Positions 42,980 to 51,913 are shown, numbered from the stretch's first letter. The stretch: 64,000 bases of DNA from a virus (IMGVR_UViG_3300046005_000547:170736-234735), one strand, 5' to 3'. Translations and numbers: made by a program. The notes: generated by a model from the sequence alone, not told the origin.

Positions 42980-43485
42980 ACGTATTCCAATACGTTACAT
43001 TTCAATCCGTTCTCCAATATATCACATAAGATTACCTCGATATATCTCTCAAACTTCTTAACATCAAACACCGAATCAGCTGGTCTGTAATGCACGTTGT
43101 ACTTATAATTGATTACTCTATCATCGTCATCTGAATACACTGGTGGTAACTCGATATCCTCGAATGAGATAATCCATCCAACGTATTCTTCCTTCAATTC
43201 AATCGCTGTAATCTTATCTCCCAAATCGTTAATGTAACTAATTACTTCATATTTGTTTGATTTTAAAGGAATATCCCTAATTACTACAGGCGTTGCTTCC
43301 AACTCCAATACATTATCGTATTGGTCTACAACTTGAATGTCTGTATAACCAATTGATGAGAGATAAGAGATAACTGACTGGTATCTCTGGTCATCGTCAA
43401 TTCCATCCGGCAATTCTCTGATGTTCGATTCTTGGTCTTCGATGATAATTGAATCTTCTAAGTATCTTACTGTAAATTTAATCAT
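42976..43485 (-). CDS. Unknown protein downstream of uvsX
   Basis: 169 residues, acidic, beta-rich. Overlaps the uvsX stop by eight bases; translational coupling suggests a recombination-linked accessory role, which is only inference. Confidence 0.6.
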   Translation of the reverse strand: MIKFTVRYLEDSIIIEDQESNIRELPDGIDDDQRYQSVISYLSSIGYTDIQVVDQYDNVLELEATPVVIRDIPLKSNKYEVISYINDLGDKITAIELKEEYVGWIISFEDIELPPVYSDDDDRVINYKYNVHYRPADSVFDVKKFERYIEVILCDILENGLKCNVLEYV

Positions 43486-44566
43486 CTAAGTCATCCATTT
43501 CCAAGGTATCTAATTCTGCTGTAATATCCGCATCAGTCACTAAATCGCCCGATAATTTGAATTCTTCTTCAATCTTACGTTGGAATATAGGACAATTCAA
43601 TAATGGATCCCAAAATTCAGCAGTATCGGTAGCAGCTCTTCTTAACTTTTGAGGTTCAATTTCACCAGTAGCTAAATCAACTCTTGAGAACCAACCATTA
43701 CTCGGTTTAACAACAGCACCAATATCGATAGCAATATCTAATAAACCAGAGTATTTTTGAATACCACCATCATATTTTACAACAAATGGTAATTTAGATT
43801 TTTCTTTAACATTTCTTGATTTATGAATGTTGATTGTGAATTTCCATCCATCCAATTCACCATCACTAGATTTTTCTTGAGATTTAGTGATAACAAAAAT
43901 TTGATTGGAGGAATACGTCACGGCAGTACCTCCTGGAATTACAACTTTTTGATAGAGCTCGAGTGTAAGATAAACATGGTTGATAAGGAAACATGGTAAA
44001 TTCTTTTTACTTAATTGTATTGTAGCCAATCTCAATAATGACCTTAAACTTTTTGCACGCGTCATATCTACAGTTGATTTTTCATCACTTGTATCATCAA
44101 CTTCTTTTTTTGAACTAATTTGACCAATTGAATCAACCAAAAAGAATACATGGTCACCCCTTTCAATTGAATCTAATTTCTTCATGAAATCGAATTTTAA
44201 TTGTTCAATATGTTCCACTGGAATATGGATTACTCTAGTTGGATCTATTTTAAAACTTTTAATGTAATCAGGAGTGATTCCAAATTCAGTATCATATATA
44301 ATTCCAATGGCGTCATCATATTTGTCCAAATACGCTTTCATACAATATAGAGCCAGAGCCGTCTTAAAAGTTTTGCTATCTCCAGCTGCCGTTGTAATTC
44401 CAGGTGGCACACCACCGTCTAATTTACCATGGAATGCAATATTCAGAATTGGTAAATCTGTCACTGCCAACGGTTTTACTCCAAACATATCAGAATCGGC
44501 TAAAATAGAAGCTCCTGTTGTTGACCCAGTTTTTAACAATTTGTCCAATAATTTATTTTTGCTCAT
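43478..44566 (-). CDS. uvsX: UvsX/RecA-like recombinase
   Basis: 362 residues. Walker A is AGDSKTFKT (61-69, the T4-like variant of GPSKSFKS), followed by GIIYDTEFG, Walker B DHVFFLVDSIGQ, LPCFLINHVY, the L2-like PGGTAVTYSSNQIFVITKS and HKSRNVKEKSKLPFVV. A long acidic tail (ELDTLEMDDLDD) resembles that of UvsX, which binds partners. It drives strand exchange and recombination-dependent replication. A homing endonuclease gene sits directly upstream. Confidence 0.92.
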   Translation of the reverse strand: MSKNKLLDKLLKTGSTTGASILADSDMFGVKPLAVTDLPILNIAFHGKLDGGVPPGITTAAGDSKTFKTALALYCMKAYLDKYDDAIGIIYDTEFGITPDYIKSFKIDPTRVIHIPVEHIEQLKFDFMKKLDSIERGDHVFFLVDSIGQISSKKEVDDTSDEKSTVDMTRAKSLRSLLRLATIQLSKKNLPCFLINHVYLTLELYQKVVIPGGTAVTYSSNQIFVITKSQEKSSDGELDGWKFTINIHKSRNVKEKSKLPFVVKYDGGIQKYSGLLDIAIDIGAVVKPSNGWFSRVDLATGEIEPQKLRRAATDTAEFWDPLLNCPIFQRKIEEEFKLSGDLVTDADITAELDTLEMDDLDD

Positions 44567-44569
44567 GTT

Positions 44570-45958
44570 TTATTCCTTGAATTGTGATGAAGATTTTGAC
44601 TCACAGATCTTCTGTAACTGTTCGAAATCAAAATTATTTTTAAAATCATTCCAACTTTTAGATTCATATGGATTGAAATTATCATTAATAATTTTTTTAA
44701 CTATATTAGCAATTGCATTATCTTCTAACCAGTTGTATGATGGAGATAACAATTCTTTAATTTTTAATGTAGTTTGTTTTTGTGTTGAATTGTATTTGGA
44801 TATTCTATTATACATATCAAAAATTTCATCAGCCTTACTATATGTTAAAATGAAATTTGGTCTTTCTGTTATAGTGGATTGATTTTCCCAAGGTCTCCAT
44901 TTTTCTTTGTTATAATTTGGATGTTGTTTACATTTTTCATTATGGGATTTTGTTATATTACCTTTGGTAGTTTTTGTATGGCAATATATACATTCTATCA
45001 ATTCATTGTGTTTTCTATTCGGATTATTATCGCAAAATAATTCATGAGATAATATCTTCTTAGATGTGTGATCGCAAAATTGACATTTGACTAATGGTTT
45101 GGCATTAAGAGTCTTACTTATCTTAGGTCCTCTAGCCTTTGCTACACCAGGAATTTGAGAAGGATTAGAAACTCCATATTTTATCTGTAATGTTTTATTT
45201 CTAGAAACTGCGATCTTTGCTCCAACACCAGGAATTTGTGATGGAGATGACATTTCCGTTCCATATTTAACTAATAATGCATCCAGAAATCCAATTCTAC
45301 TTTTATCAACGAATTCTTGGATACGCATTACATTATCTACACCATATTTCTTTCTATTACCTTCTAATGCTGCAACTTTACATTTTTCAACAACTTCTGG
45401 TATATGCATAGCGGAAGTGACTCCATGTTTCTCATGATACGCTTCCAATTCTCTTCTGGCTTCTACCATGAATCCTTCACCTTTTGCTAATACGGTGGCA
45501 ACCATATTAGCAGTTCTTCTTACATATATTTCATCCAAAACTTCTTGTGGTGCATTTTTGACCCATAATGGTAAATTACCTTGATTCCCTTCATATCCTA
45601 ATTCAGGAATCAAATTAGCAAAATCTTTATTATTTACAACATCAAACAAATCGCTGTAAAATTTACACATTTCGGCAAATTCTTGTAAATCGTCACTTGA
45701 AAATAAAAGTTTTGTTAAAATTCTAGAAGGATGTTTCTTTAACAACGATTTCCATAATTTACCAGAACCTTTATATTTTACAAATTCTTTAGTTTTTGTT
45801 ATACAAAGATAATTGAATCCTAATTCCCAATGTTGTTTTAACATCAATTTGTATTTCTTTACATCATGTGTCGAATAATCCGTTTGAGGAATTTTATCTT
45901 CCGCGCATAGTTGTTTTGCGATTATTGAATTTTGACGCATTCTTTCCATTAATTCCAT
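44570..45958 (-). CDS. GIY-YIG-like homing endonuclease with NUMOD repeats and zinc knuckles
   Basis: 462 residues. The N-terminus has FNYLCITKTKEFVKYKGSGKLW, a degenerate GIY-YIG-like core, followed by LTKLLFSSDDLQEFAEMC. The middle contains NUMOD-like repeats: KKYGVDNVMRIQEF.DKSR, VKYGTEMSSPSQIPGV, IKYGVSNPSQIPGVAKA. Cys/His knuckles follow (CQFCDHTSKK...HELFCDNNPNRKH; CIYCHTKT...HNEKCKQHPN). It is adjacent to uvsX, a common homing site. The NUMOD and knuckle part should set target specificity. AAAGGACAAACA precedes the ATG. Confidence 0.8.
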   Translation of the reverse strand: MELMERMRQNSIIAKQLCAEDKIPQTDYSTHDVKKYKLMLKQHWELGFNYLCITKTKEFVKYKGSGKLWKSLLKKHPSRILTKLLFSSDDLQEFAEMCKFYSDLFDVVNNKDFANLIPELGYEGNQGNLPLWVKNAPQEVLDEIYVRRTANMVATVLAKGEGFMVEARRELEAYHEKHGVTSAMHIPEVVEKCKVAALEGNRKKYGVDNVMRIQEFVDKSRIGFLDALLVKYGTEMSSPSQIPGVGAKIAVSRNKTLQIKYGVSNPSQIPGVAKARGPKISKTLNAKPLVKCQFCDHTSKKILSHELFCDNNPNRKHNELIECIYCHTKTTKGNITKSHNEKCKQHPNYNKEKWRPWENQSTITERPNFILTYSKADEIFDMYNRISKYNSTQKQTTLKIKELLSPSYNWLEDNAIANIVKKIINDNFNPYESKSWNDFKNNFDFEQLQKICESKSSSQFKE

Positions 45959-46100
45959 TGTTTGTCCTTTCGATTTATTTTATACATTTTGATTGAAAGA
46001 TAGACGTATTTTAACTATCTAGAAAAACATTTACATTCAGTAAATTTATTTCCTTAAATTATTATACTACTAAACTTATCGAAAGGCAAGAGATACCTAG

Positions 46101-46430
46101 ATGCATATAACAAGTAAGCCGATAAACGATTTATATAATCATTATAAGAATTCAGCAGCGTCCCGATCTATCCCATTTACATTAACCAAATTGGATTTCC
46201 ACGAATTGTCCTTTCCATTGACATGCCCTATTTTGGGTATGCCGTTGAGATTTAATACAGGAAGAACGATGTCAGATGATTCTTATTCATTGGACAGGAT
46301 AGATTCAAGTTTGGGATATACAAAGGAGAATTGTATAGTGATATCAAATAGAGCAAATATCTTGAAGAGAGATGCTACATTGGATGAACTTCAGAAATTG
46401 TGTAAATTTTATACAGAGTTGTTGAATTAG
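46101..46430 (+). CDS. HNH endonuclease-like small protein
   Basis: 109 residues, rightward. Pattern CPILGMPLRFNTGRTMSDDSY then SLDRIDSSLGYTKENCIVISNRAN (split), a compact HNH-like nuclease family found in phages (C-P-x-L-G ... S-L-D-R-I-D...G-Y...N..V-S..A-N). Orientation opposite to its neighbours and a convergent overlap with the PRTase gene end suggest a recent, mobile insertion. Confidence 0.7.
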   Translation: MHITSKPINDLYNHYKNSAASRSIPFTLTKLDFHELSFPLTCPILGMPLRFNTGRTMSDDSYSLDRIDSSLGYTKENCIVISNRANILKRDATLDELQKLCKFYTELLN

Positions 46431-47215
46431 GTTTTAAAGATGGTTAATCCAAAGATTGTGGAAGTTGAATCTTCATCGTCTAATATGGATTTTAGGTCAA
46501 CAACATCTTTGATTAAGGAATTCAGGGTGGTACCAGAAGCGATAAGGTCATCTAGGACTAATACAGTGGAGTTCCTTAGTTTGCCAATTTTGGGATCGTC
46601 TTTTAATTTGTAGAAGTTTTGGAGGAATTTGGTGTCGCGTTTATTGAAGTCTTTCATTTGGAAAGAGTCTTTATCATTTGCTCGTTTTAGACCATATTCT
46701 AGCGACCTGATGATGCTGGGAGAAATCTTAGGATGATTTTTGTCTATTTCAATTTTAGAGATTTCATTTTTGACATATAATTTTGGGACAAACGAGATAT
46801 GCGGATTCCTTGATTTCAATTCAACAATTAGGTCATCTAGGATGGAGGATGTTGAATCAGGAGTGATGATTACATCTACCAGCTGATGGTCATTAGATTT
46901 GGTTAAGATTTTGTACGAGATATAGATTGCGGTTCTCCTGATGAAATTTGTATAATCATCAGGAGATAGATTTTGTTGTTTCTTTAATTGTTTGATTACA
47001 GAAGTGACATCCACATATTCATCTTTTGTGGTCTTGTAGATAGAATAAATTGGAACGCCATTTACATTGGAACCTTTTGATACATACGGGTCGAACGATT
47101 TAGTCTTACCAAATTTAGTGGATATGCCTTGTTTGTCGGAGTAGTTGAATTGTAGACCAGAGTCAGTTTGTTTGATTGCTTCTAGCAATTCATTGTATTC
47201 TTTAAAAGATAGCAT
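46427..47215 (-). CDS. Phosphoribosyltransferase-like protein with CTS-like N-terminus
   Basis: 262 residues from ATG 47215 (GGAATGAG upstream). It begins MLSFKEYNELLEAIKQTDSG, the best CTS-like peptide of the set, with LLE-Ala as cleavage site. The PRPP loop is STVLVLDDLIASGTTLNSLI (about 222-241), the type I PRTase signature (DD.IASGTT), as in ComF and purine/pyrimidine PRTases. The preceding part contains VIITPDSTSSILDD. Likely binds PRPP and transfers a base or uses it in an injected enzyme role. It is encoded just after a SLOG-family gene. Confidence 0.65.
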   Translation of the reverse strand: MLSFKEYNELLEAIKQTDSGLQFNYSDKQGISTKFGKTKSFDPYVSKGSNVNGVPIYSIYKTTKDEYVDVTSVIKQLKKQQNLSPDDYTNFIRRTAIYISYKILTKSNDHQLVDVIITPDSTSSILDDLIVELKSRNPHISFVPKLYVKNEISKIEIDKNHPKISPSIIRSLEYGLKRANDKDSFQMKDFNKRDTKFLQNFYKLKDDPKIGKLRNSTVLVLDDLIASGTTLNSLIKDVVDLKSILDDEDSTSTIFGLTIFKT

Positions 47216-47549
47216 TCTCATTCCATATGAATAGTTGTTTGTTTTGTTTTTTAGCATGGTCTATTGAATTCTTTGTACCTTTAGATACGCCGTCCCAGAT
47301 GGCAATGACGCAATCTGAATCATCAATGATTTGTTTATTTCTGACAAATCCAGCACCTCTGCCATATTTCTTCCAATCTGGTTTATAGATTGTGGTGGGA
47401 ATGTTATGTTCATTGGCATATTGTTCTGCCATGGAATCAATACCATTTGCCCCACCAGAAACAATATGAGATATTTCATATTGTTTTAATATATTTACAA
47501 CATATTCATAATCTGTGATGTTTCTTGAACCAACAACTGCGAATTTCAT
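47202..47549 (-). CDS. SLOG/DprA-like (YspA/cpYpsA-type) protein
   Basis: 115 residues with the Rossmann-like SLOG fold: MKFAVVGSRNITDYEYV, HIVSGGANGIDSMAEQYA and GFVRNKQIIDDSDCVIAIWDG with SKGTKNSIDHAKK. SLOG proteins bind nucleotides or NAD-derived ligands and appear in defence and DNA uptake systems. Its gene overlaps the CTS-bearing PRTase gene by 14 bases, so the pair may act on one nucleotide substrate. Confidence 0.8.
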   Translation of the reverse strand: MKFAVVGSRNITDYEYVVNILKQYEISHIVSGGANGIDSMAEQYANEHNIPTTIYKPDWKKYGRGAGFVRNKQIIDDSDCVIAIWDGVSKGTKNSIDHAKKQNKQLFIWNENAIF

Positions 47550-47602
47550 GTCACCTCCAATAAAAATATAATTTTACTCTATTGACTGAATCTTAGAAAG
47601 GA

Positions 47603-47839
47603 TTATCTATCTGTACAACGTTCAAGACAATTCATTTTCATATTGTAACGTCTATCTTTGCATACAGAATATCTAACGGCCCCAAAATGTATTTTGAAAT
47701 ACATGTTAGAGGTTTTCTCTCTGAAAGTATAAAATCTTGAATGGTTGAATTTGGATTCAAATCTATCAAACCATTTATAACGTCTTCTTTTGTTGAGTTG
47801 TTTGTATTTTAATTCCCATAGAATATCAAACGAGTTCAT
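47603..47839 (-). CDS. Small very basic protein
   Basis: 78 residues from ATG 47839, very rich in Arg, Lys, Tyr, Phe (QLNKRRRYKWFDRFESKF). Probably nucleic-acid binding; overlaps the upstream gene by four bases. Confidence 0.55.
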   Translation of the reverse strand: MNSFDILWELKYKQLNKRRRYKWFDRFESKFNHSRFYTFREKTSNMYFKIHFGAVRYSVCKDRRYNMKMNCLERCTDR

Positions 47840-48177
47840 GAGTAATCCATATCCCAAATTTTCAAGACCAACGATTGTACAATTTCTGGATTGTACCTAC
47901 CATTTGTATGTTTCATGAATAACATAGTCAAATCTTTAACAAATGTTGTTCTGTTATTGTAATCTATTGATTCTATGTTTTTATTCAATAATTGGTATAG
48001 TAGTGTTCGGATACGTTGAGTATCATTACCATCTAATCGACGTAGTCCTTTGTCATCAATTATTTGGTCAACAGATTTGTCGGTATTGAATACATCCGAT
48101 AGAATTACTTTGGCAATTTTGAATGTAACGACATCATTTTGTATTGCATCTAGTAAGTCTTTGATTTTAGTTTCCAT
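47836..48177 (-). CDS. GatB/YqeY-like domain protein
   Basis: 113 residues. FKIAKVILSDVFNTDKSVDQIIDDKGL followed by TMLFMKHTNGRYNPEIVQSLVLK (split) parallels the tail domain of GatB and YqeY (…AK.VF......P..IIEEKGL... LVGQVMK.T.GKANP..VN.LL). That domain binds tRNA in the glutamine/asparagine amidotransferase. A free-standing phage copy could bind host tRNA or GatCAB. Judged by eye. Confidence 0.55.
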   Translation of the reverse strand: METKIKDLLDAIQNDVVTFKIAKVILSDVFNTDKSVDQIIDDKGLRRLDGNDTQRIRTLLYQLLNKNIESIDYNNRTTFVKDLTMLFMKHTNGRYNPEIVQSLVLKIWDMDYS

Positions 48178-48352
48178 GCCAAATTACCTGTGCCGTACAT
48201 TTTTGTTGTTTCTTATGTTTATCGAGATACACTGCTGTTCTTACAATTCCAGTATGACCAAATCCATCATCAAATGGTTCTTCAATGTATTCAATTAATT
48301 GACAAGGAGGTTTGGTGTATATAGGATAAAATGGTACAATTTTGTTAGACAT
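48167..48352 (-). CDS. Small unknown protein
   Basis: 61 residues from ATG 48352 (MSNKIVPFYPIYTKPPC); an earlier ATG at 48370 is possible. Overlaps both neighbours. No motif. Confidence 0.5.
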   Translation of the reverse strand: MSNKIVPFYPIYTKPPCQLIEYIEEPFDDGFGHTGIVRTAVYLDKHKKQQKCTAQVIWHGN

Positions 48353-48536
48353 AATATATGATTGTCCCAAATGAATTGAATACCGTTATATTAGAAACAG
48401 TGTATCCTTGAGAACGATAATGATTTCTAATATTAGATACATTTTCTATAATCATTTTGGTATCCGTATTTTCATCAACTGGTATTGATATAGGAAACGT
48501 ATTGGTTCGTTCCTTTAATATGATTTGTATTAACAT
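48345..48536 (-). CDS. Small unknown protein
   Basis: 63 residues from ATG 48536 (MLIQIILKERTN). Beta/alpha/beta pattern, first gene after a terminator; no family recognised. Confidence 0.5.
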   Translation of the reverse strand: MLIQIILKERTNTFPISIPVDENTDTKMIIENVSNIRNHYRSQGYTVSNITVFNSFGTIIYYV

Positions 48537-48547
48537 TTTAAATTCCA

Positions 48548-48583
48548 AAAAGAAACCGATATGCAATTAACATATCGGTTTGA
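48548..48583 (-). terminator. Rho-independent terminator
   Basis: Stem AAACCGATATG / CATATCGGTTT with TTCTTTTT tail on the - strand. Confidence 0.85.
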
Positions 48584-48584
48584 A

Positions 48585-49103
48585 TTATTGATAAAGATTA
48601 TACCATGAGACGAATTGTTCTTTTGAAATCAACCCAAAACTAACTAAATCATATACCGTATCTTCAAAACATCCTCTGAGATTAACATTGAATTCGATTT
48701 GATTGTATTTGTATAGAATGTCGATGTTCTTTGCTTGGAATAAATCAACCAGAGATTCAATTAATTTCAATTCAATATCAGGGTCATGACAATACCCAAA
48801 TACAAATTTACGTTCTTTGTAGAAGAACCATTGGTCATTATGGTCTTGTTTCATTGTTAATTGACATTCGACTTCCATTATATCTTTAACAATATGAATT
48901 TCTGTGTCTTCTTTAATTGTAAATTTCATACCATCAGAAGTGATAACAACGTAATATCTATCATCCAATGTTGCATAGAACCAAAGATAATCCGTCTTCC
49001 ATTCATCTAATCTGAATACATAACCGTCTTGCGGATATAATGTACCTTCATCAGGACATTCTCTGTATAAATCTTTATTTTGCAGTAGTTCGTTTATCTT
49101 CAT
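48585..49103 (-). CDS. Unknown protein
   Basis: 172 residues, acidic, aromatic-rich beta segments (EWKTDYLWFYATLDDRYYVVI). No family recognised. Its start lies inside the end of the small membrane gene 49075-49227. Confidence 0.6.
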   Translation of the reverse strand: MKINELLQNKDLYRECPDEGTLYPQDGYVFRLDEWKTDYLWFYATLDDRYYVVITSDGMKFTIKEDTEIHIVKDIMEVECQLTMKQDHNDQWFFYKERKFVFGYCHDPDIELKLIESLVDLFQAKNIDILYKYNQIEFNVNLRGCFEDTVYDLVSFGLISKEQFVSWYNLYQ

Positions 49104-49227
49104 GTTTTAATTGGTAATTAATAATCAATGATGTTATAATGACAACAATCAACATTAAGAATAACGGTTTATAGATTAAAGAAACAGCCAATAATGTAAC
49201 AATTATCCCAATTAGAAATTTCATCAT
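49075..49227 (-). CDS. Two-pass membrane microprotein
   Basis: 50 residues, KFLIGIIVTLLAVSLIYKP then LFLMLIVVIITSLII, with a basic tail. Overlaps the downstream gene by 29 bases. Typical phage inner-membrane microprotein. Confidence 0.5.
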   Translation of the reverse strand: MMKFLIGIIVTLLAVSLIYKPLFLMLIVVIITSLIINYQLKHEDKRTTAK

Positions 49228-49230
49228 AAT

Positions 49231-49326
49231 TTATTTTTCGTATTTGTATGTTGTAAGATATCCAGCGTAAAATATAACGACTACGTTGAAAATTAAAAAT
49301 GCTATGTTATAGATATAGTCCAACAT
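49231..49326 (-). CDS. Single-pass membrane microprotein
   Basis: 31 residues with YIYNIAFLIFNVVVIFYAGY as membrane span and a charged end (YKYEK). Overlaps the upstream gene. Confidence 0.45.
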   Translation of the reverse strand: MLDYIYNIAFLIFNVVVIFYAGYLTTYKYEK

Positions 49327-49690
49327 TATAGTCTAATCCTAAGTCTTCGATAAATTGAGTGAATGTTTGATTGTTTAAGAAAACTGCTTGGACATGTTTG
49401 TTCTTGCGATTGACTCTGTTGGTATAGAATTTATATTGTTTATTGTTGATGAATTCCAACAATATCACAATAGTGTTTTCGCAACCAGTAGCCATGTAAA
49501 TGTTGATAATCGGAACCTTAGATAAATCAAATGAAAAGTATTGACCACAAGAATCTGATACATCAACTCGTTTTATTTTACAACAAGTTGATTCCCCTTC
49601 ATATGGAACACATTCATTTGTATGTTCATCATTAGAATTCTCGTTACCATTATTTCGATTATCATTTCTTGTTACAATTAAATCTGTCAT
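49307..49690 (-). CDS. Unknown protein with Asn-rich N-terminus
   Basis: 127 residues from ATG 49690 (GGGGAGATAGT upstream). An Asn/Glu-rich start (NDNRNNGNENSNDEHTNEC) leads to a beta-rich domain (NTIVILLEFINNKQYKFYTN). Several Cys; function unknown. Confidence 0.6.
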   Translation of the reverse strand: MTDLIVTRNDNRNNGNENSNDEHTNECVPYEGESTCCKIKRVDVSDSCGQYFSFDLSKVPIINIYMATGCENTIVILLEFINNKQYKFYTNRVNRKNKHVQAVFLNNQTFTQFIEDLGLDYNVGLYL

Positions 49691-49759
49691 ACTATCTCCC
49701 CAAACGGTCAATGAAAACATTTCTCATTGTATGATATTATTTATTAAAATGGATTCGTT

Positions 49760-49891
49760 TTACACCTTGAATTTCTTTTTGTATTCTTCCGTACAATTTC
49801 TGATGAATAATTGTTTGGTCGCTTCATTGAAATTGTCGTATCTTGAACCATATTCATCAATGTACATTTTAATGTATTCATCTAATGTCAT
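49760..49891 (-). CDS. Small acidic/basic helical protein
   Basis: 43 residues, MTLDEYIKMYIDEYGSRYDN ... EEYKKKFKV, with GAGGACAAACT before ATG. Start overlaps the upstream stop (ATGA). Unknown. Confidence 0.5.
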   Translation of the reverse strand: MTLDEYIKMYIDEYGSRYDNFNEATKQLFIRNCTEEYKKKFKV

Positions 49892-50031
49892 AGTTTGTCC
49901 TCATTATACATAACTAGACAAGCGATAACAATCATCAATATTCCAGTTAAAATAAGACCTAATGTTTTAAACAACCAAGAAATCATTCCCAGAAAAATAA
50001 TAAAAAATCCTAATACAATAATCTGTTCCAT
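49888..50031 (-). CDS. Two-pass membrane microprotein
   Basis: 47 residues: IIVLGFFIIFLGMISWLF and LGLILTGILMIVIACLVM. Overlaps the next gene by four bases. Confidence 0.5.
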   Translation of the reverse strand: MEQIIVLGFFIIFLGMISWLFKTLGLILTGILMIVIACLVMYNEDKL

Positions 50032-50032
50032 A

Positions 50033-50542
50033 TTATGATCCAATAATTTTGTTATACTCTACAATCCATTCAACAGGAATTTCTTTACCAGTTTCAATTC
50101 TATTGTTGATTGACTCTTTTAGGATAATCTTGAGAAGACCAATATCTTTTGTATCAGATTTAACACGTTCAATTTCTTCAATTAAATCATATTGATGAGG
50201 TCGTTCTTCTCCTTCCAACCATGAACCATTTTTATTCCAATAATCACCTTGTCCATTTGTAAATCTATCGCCTTGATTATTGGTTCCAATTATTTTCACA
50301 ATTGAATCATTTCTTCTACGATACTTCTTACCAACTTCTAATCTAAGATCCCATTTTACAAAAAAATTTGACGGACATTCAAACGTTTTTTCTAATGCAT
50401 CTTGTATTGTTAAATGCGAACAGATACATCCATCTTTATTGTAAACAGAATATGATACAACACCATTATAATTATTTTGGATGATAGAATATGGCGTTTT
50501 ATAATCGTCATTGCGTTGATGAATCCATCCCATTCTAATCAT
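50033..50542 (-). CDS. Unknown protein with beta-barrel-like middle
   Basis: 169 residues. LRLEVGKKYRRRNDSIVKIIG followed by RFTNGQGDYWNKNGSW resembles a small phage beta domain seen in many hypothetical proteins. Overlaps the upstream gene by eight bases. Function unknown. Confidence 0.55.
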   Translation of the reverse strand: MIRMGWIHQRNDDYKTPYSIIQNNYNGVVSYSVYNKDGCICSHLTIQDALEKTFECPSNFFVKWDLRLEVGKKYRRRNDSIVKIIGTNNQGDRFTNGQGDYWNKNGSWLEGEERPHQYDLIEEIERVKSDTKDIGLLKIILKESINNRIETGKEIPVEWIVEYNKIIGS

Positions 50543-50963
50543 TGTTTAAAACCTCTGTTACATCAGTCATAGTAATTGTTTCTGGGTTATACCAAACTTT
50601 GATTGAATCAACCACTCGATATTTTTCACCATCATTCCATACATCAACAAATTCTTCAATCAATTCTAATATACAATAATCATCAATTTCATTATTCTGA
50701 GACGCAGCATTTTTAATGTATTCTGGTAAAGATTTAAACCAATCAATAACAGATTGTTCGATATCACAAATTTCTCGATTACCAAACGTATTATCGAAAC
50801 TGTTCGATTTGTATCCAGAATTAAACTTTTTGTATATTTCATTCAAGAATAATACTTCCGACCATTCTAATCCAGTGTGAGTTTCTGTTTTGTAATTATC
50901 TCCATCATTTTCCCAAGTGGTAAGTTCAACATAATAACCAGATTCAATAATTTTATCGCTCAT
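50535..50963 (-). CDS. Unknown acidic protein
   Basis: 142 residues, negatively charged, mixed alpha/beta; IELVDVWNDGEKYRVVDSIKVW-like segments. No family recognised. Confidence 0.55.
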   Translation of the reverse strand: MSDKIIESGYYVELTTWENDGDNYKTETHTGLEWSEVLFLNEIYKKFNSGYKSNSFDNTFGNREICDIEQSVIDWFKSLPEYIKNAASQNNEIDDYCILELIEEFVDVWNDGEKYRVVDSIKVWYNPETITMTDVTEVLNND

Positions 50964-50964
50964 A

Positions 50965-51888
50965 TCAATCGTCCTCTTTGAATTTTCTAATAAGATTTAA
51001 TTCTAACGCATTTTTGAATTTAATACAATAGTCTTCATTATAATTTTCTTTAATCAAATCATAATTTCTCCAACACCATTCTCTGAACCAACCAGACGTA
51101 ATACTCGTACAGACTTTAACAAGAGCAATATCAAATGTCTTCTTTGGATCCGTCTTAAATTCATTTGGTATCAACCCGCGTTCCAATGATAATACATAAC
51201 ATTCTTCTAACGCGCAATGTAATCGTTGTTGTTCAGTTAATGTATTCCATTTATCCAATGAACATTTAACTTGTTGACCTTCTTCGATAATCATCTTATA
51301 CGCAGGTTGTTCTCCAATTTTGACCGATTCATGAATGTCATCGTGTTGATAAAAATTGTAAGTTTCATCCTTGAAGAACATATTCTTATCTACATTCAAT
51401 ACCGGATGTTTGTAATTATACGTTTCTTTTTCTCTACGTTCAAAGAATTCCTTGTCTTCAATAACGGCACCAGCAGCTTCCATTAACTTAATGTCATTCA
51501 TTGTCTTATGGAAATGCGGCGAATTCTTGAGGTAACGATGACTCATCTTTAATTCATATAGTAGATCCAAATCTGCGATAGTGTTGATAATAATTTCTCT
51601 ATCCGGTTGGTCGACAATTGTATTTTTGTATCGATTAAGAATCATTTCCGCTGTTGAACCTTGCCAAGCAATTTCAATTTCAACAATTTTATCGTCATAT
51701 TTTACAATTTGTTTCTTACCATTATTGGTGGGGTAACATGCACGAATTGTTTTATGTTGTTTCAACAATCCAATGTATTTACAATAAGTATCCCATTTCA
51801 TAATCTTATCCGAATCTCTTGGTTCTCTACCAATATCAAGATGTTGCGATAAAGCGTAACTTCCTATATGAACTATTTGATGGATCAT
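50965..51888 (-). CDS. MNT-like nucleotidyltransferase-domain protein
   Basis: 307 residues. HIGSYALSQHLDIGREPRDSDKI (about 7-29, split) is the G-S-x-A-L...R-x-x-D-x-D signature of phage MNT-like nucleotidyltransferases. The second half, HPVLNVDKNMFFKD then YQHDDIHESVKIGEQPAY and TSITSGWFREWCWRNYDLI (split), is a recurring phage domain. Third pol-beta-type gene in the window. Target unknown. Confidence 0.55.
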   Translation of the reverse strand: MIHQIVHIGSYALSQHLDIGREPRDSDKIMKWDTYCKYIGLLKQHKTIRACYPTNNGKKQIVKYDDKIVEIEIAWQGSTAEMILNRYKNTIVDQPDREIIINTIADLDLLYELKMSHRYLKNSPHFHKTMNDIKLMEAAGAVIEDKEFFERREKETYNYKHPVLNVDKNMFFKDETYNFYQHDDIHESVKIGEQPAYKMIIEEGQQVKCSLDKWNTLTEQQRLHCALEECYVLSLERGLIPNEFKTDPKKTFDIALVKVCTSITSGWFREWCWRNYDLIKENYNEDYCIKFKNALELNLIRKFKEDD

Positions 51889-51913
51889 AGTGACCTCTAT
51901 GTTATTGTTTTAA

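Noticed and set aside
49731-49913. A 60-codon + strand ORF
   Set aside because: Antisense of the better-supported leftward gene 49760-49891, which has an RBS and ATGA coupling.
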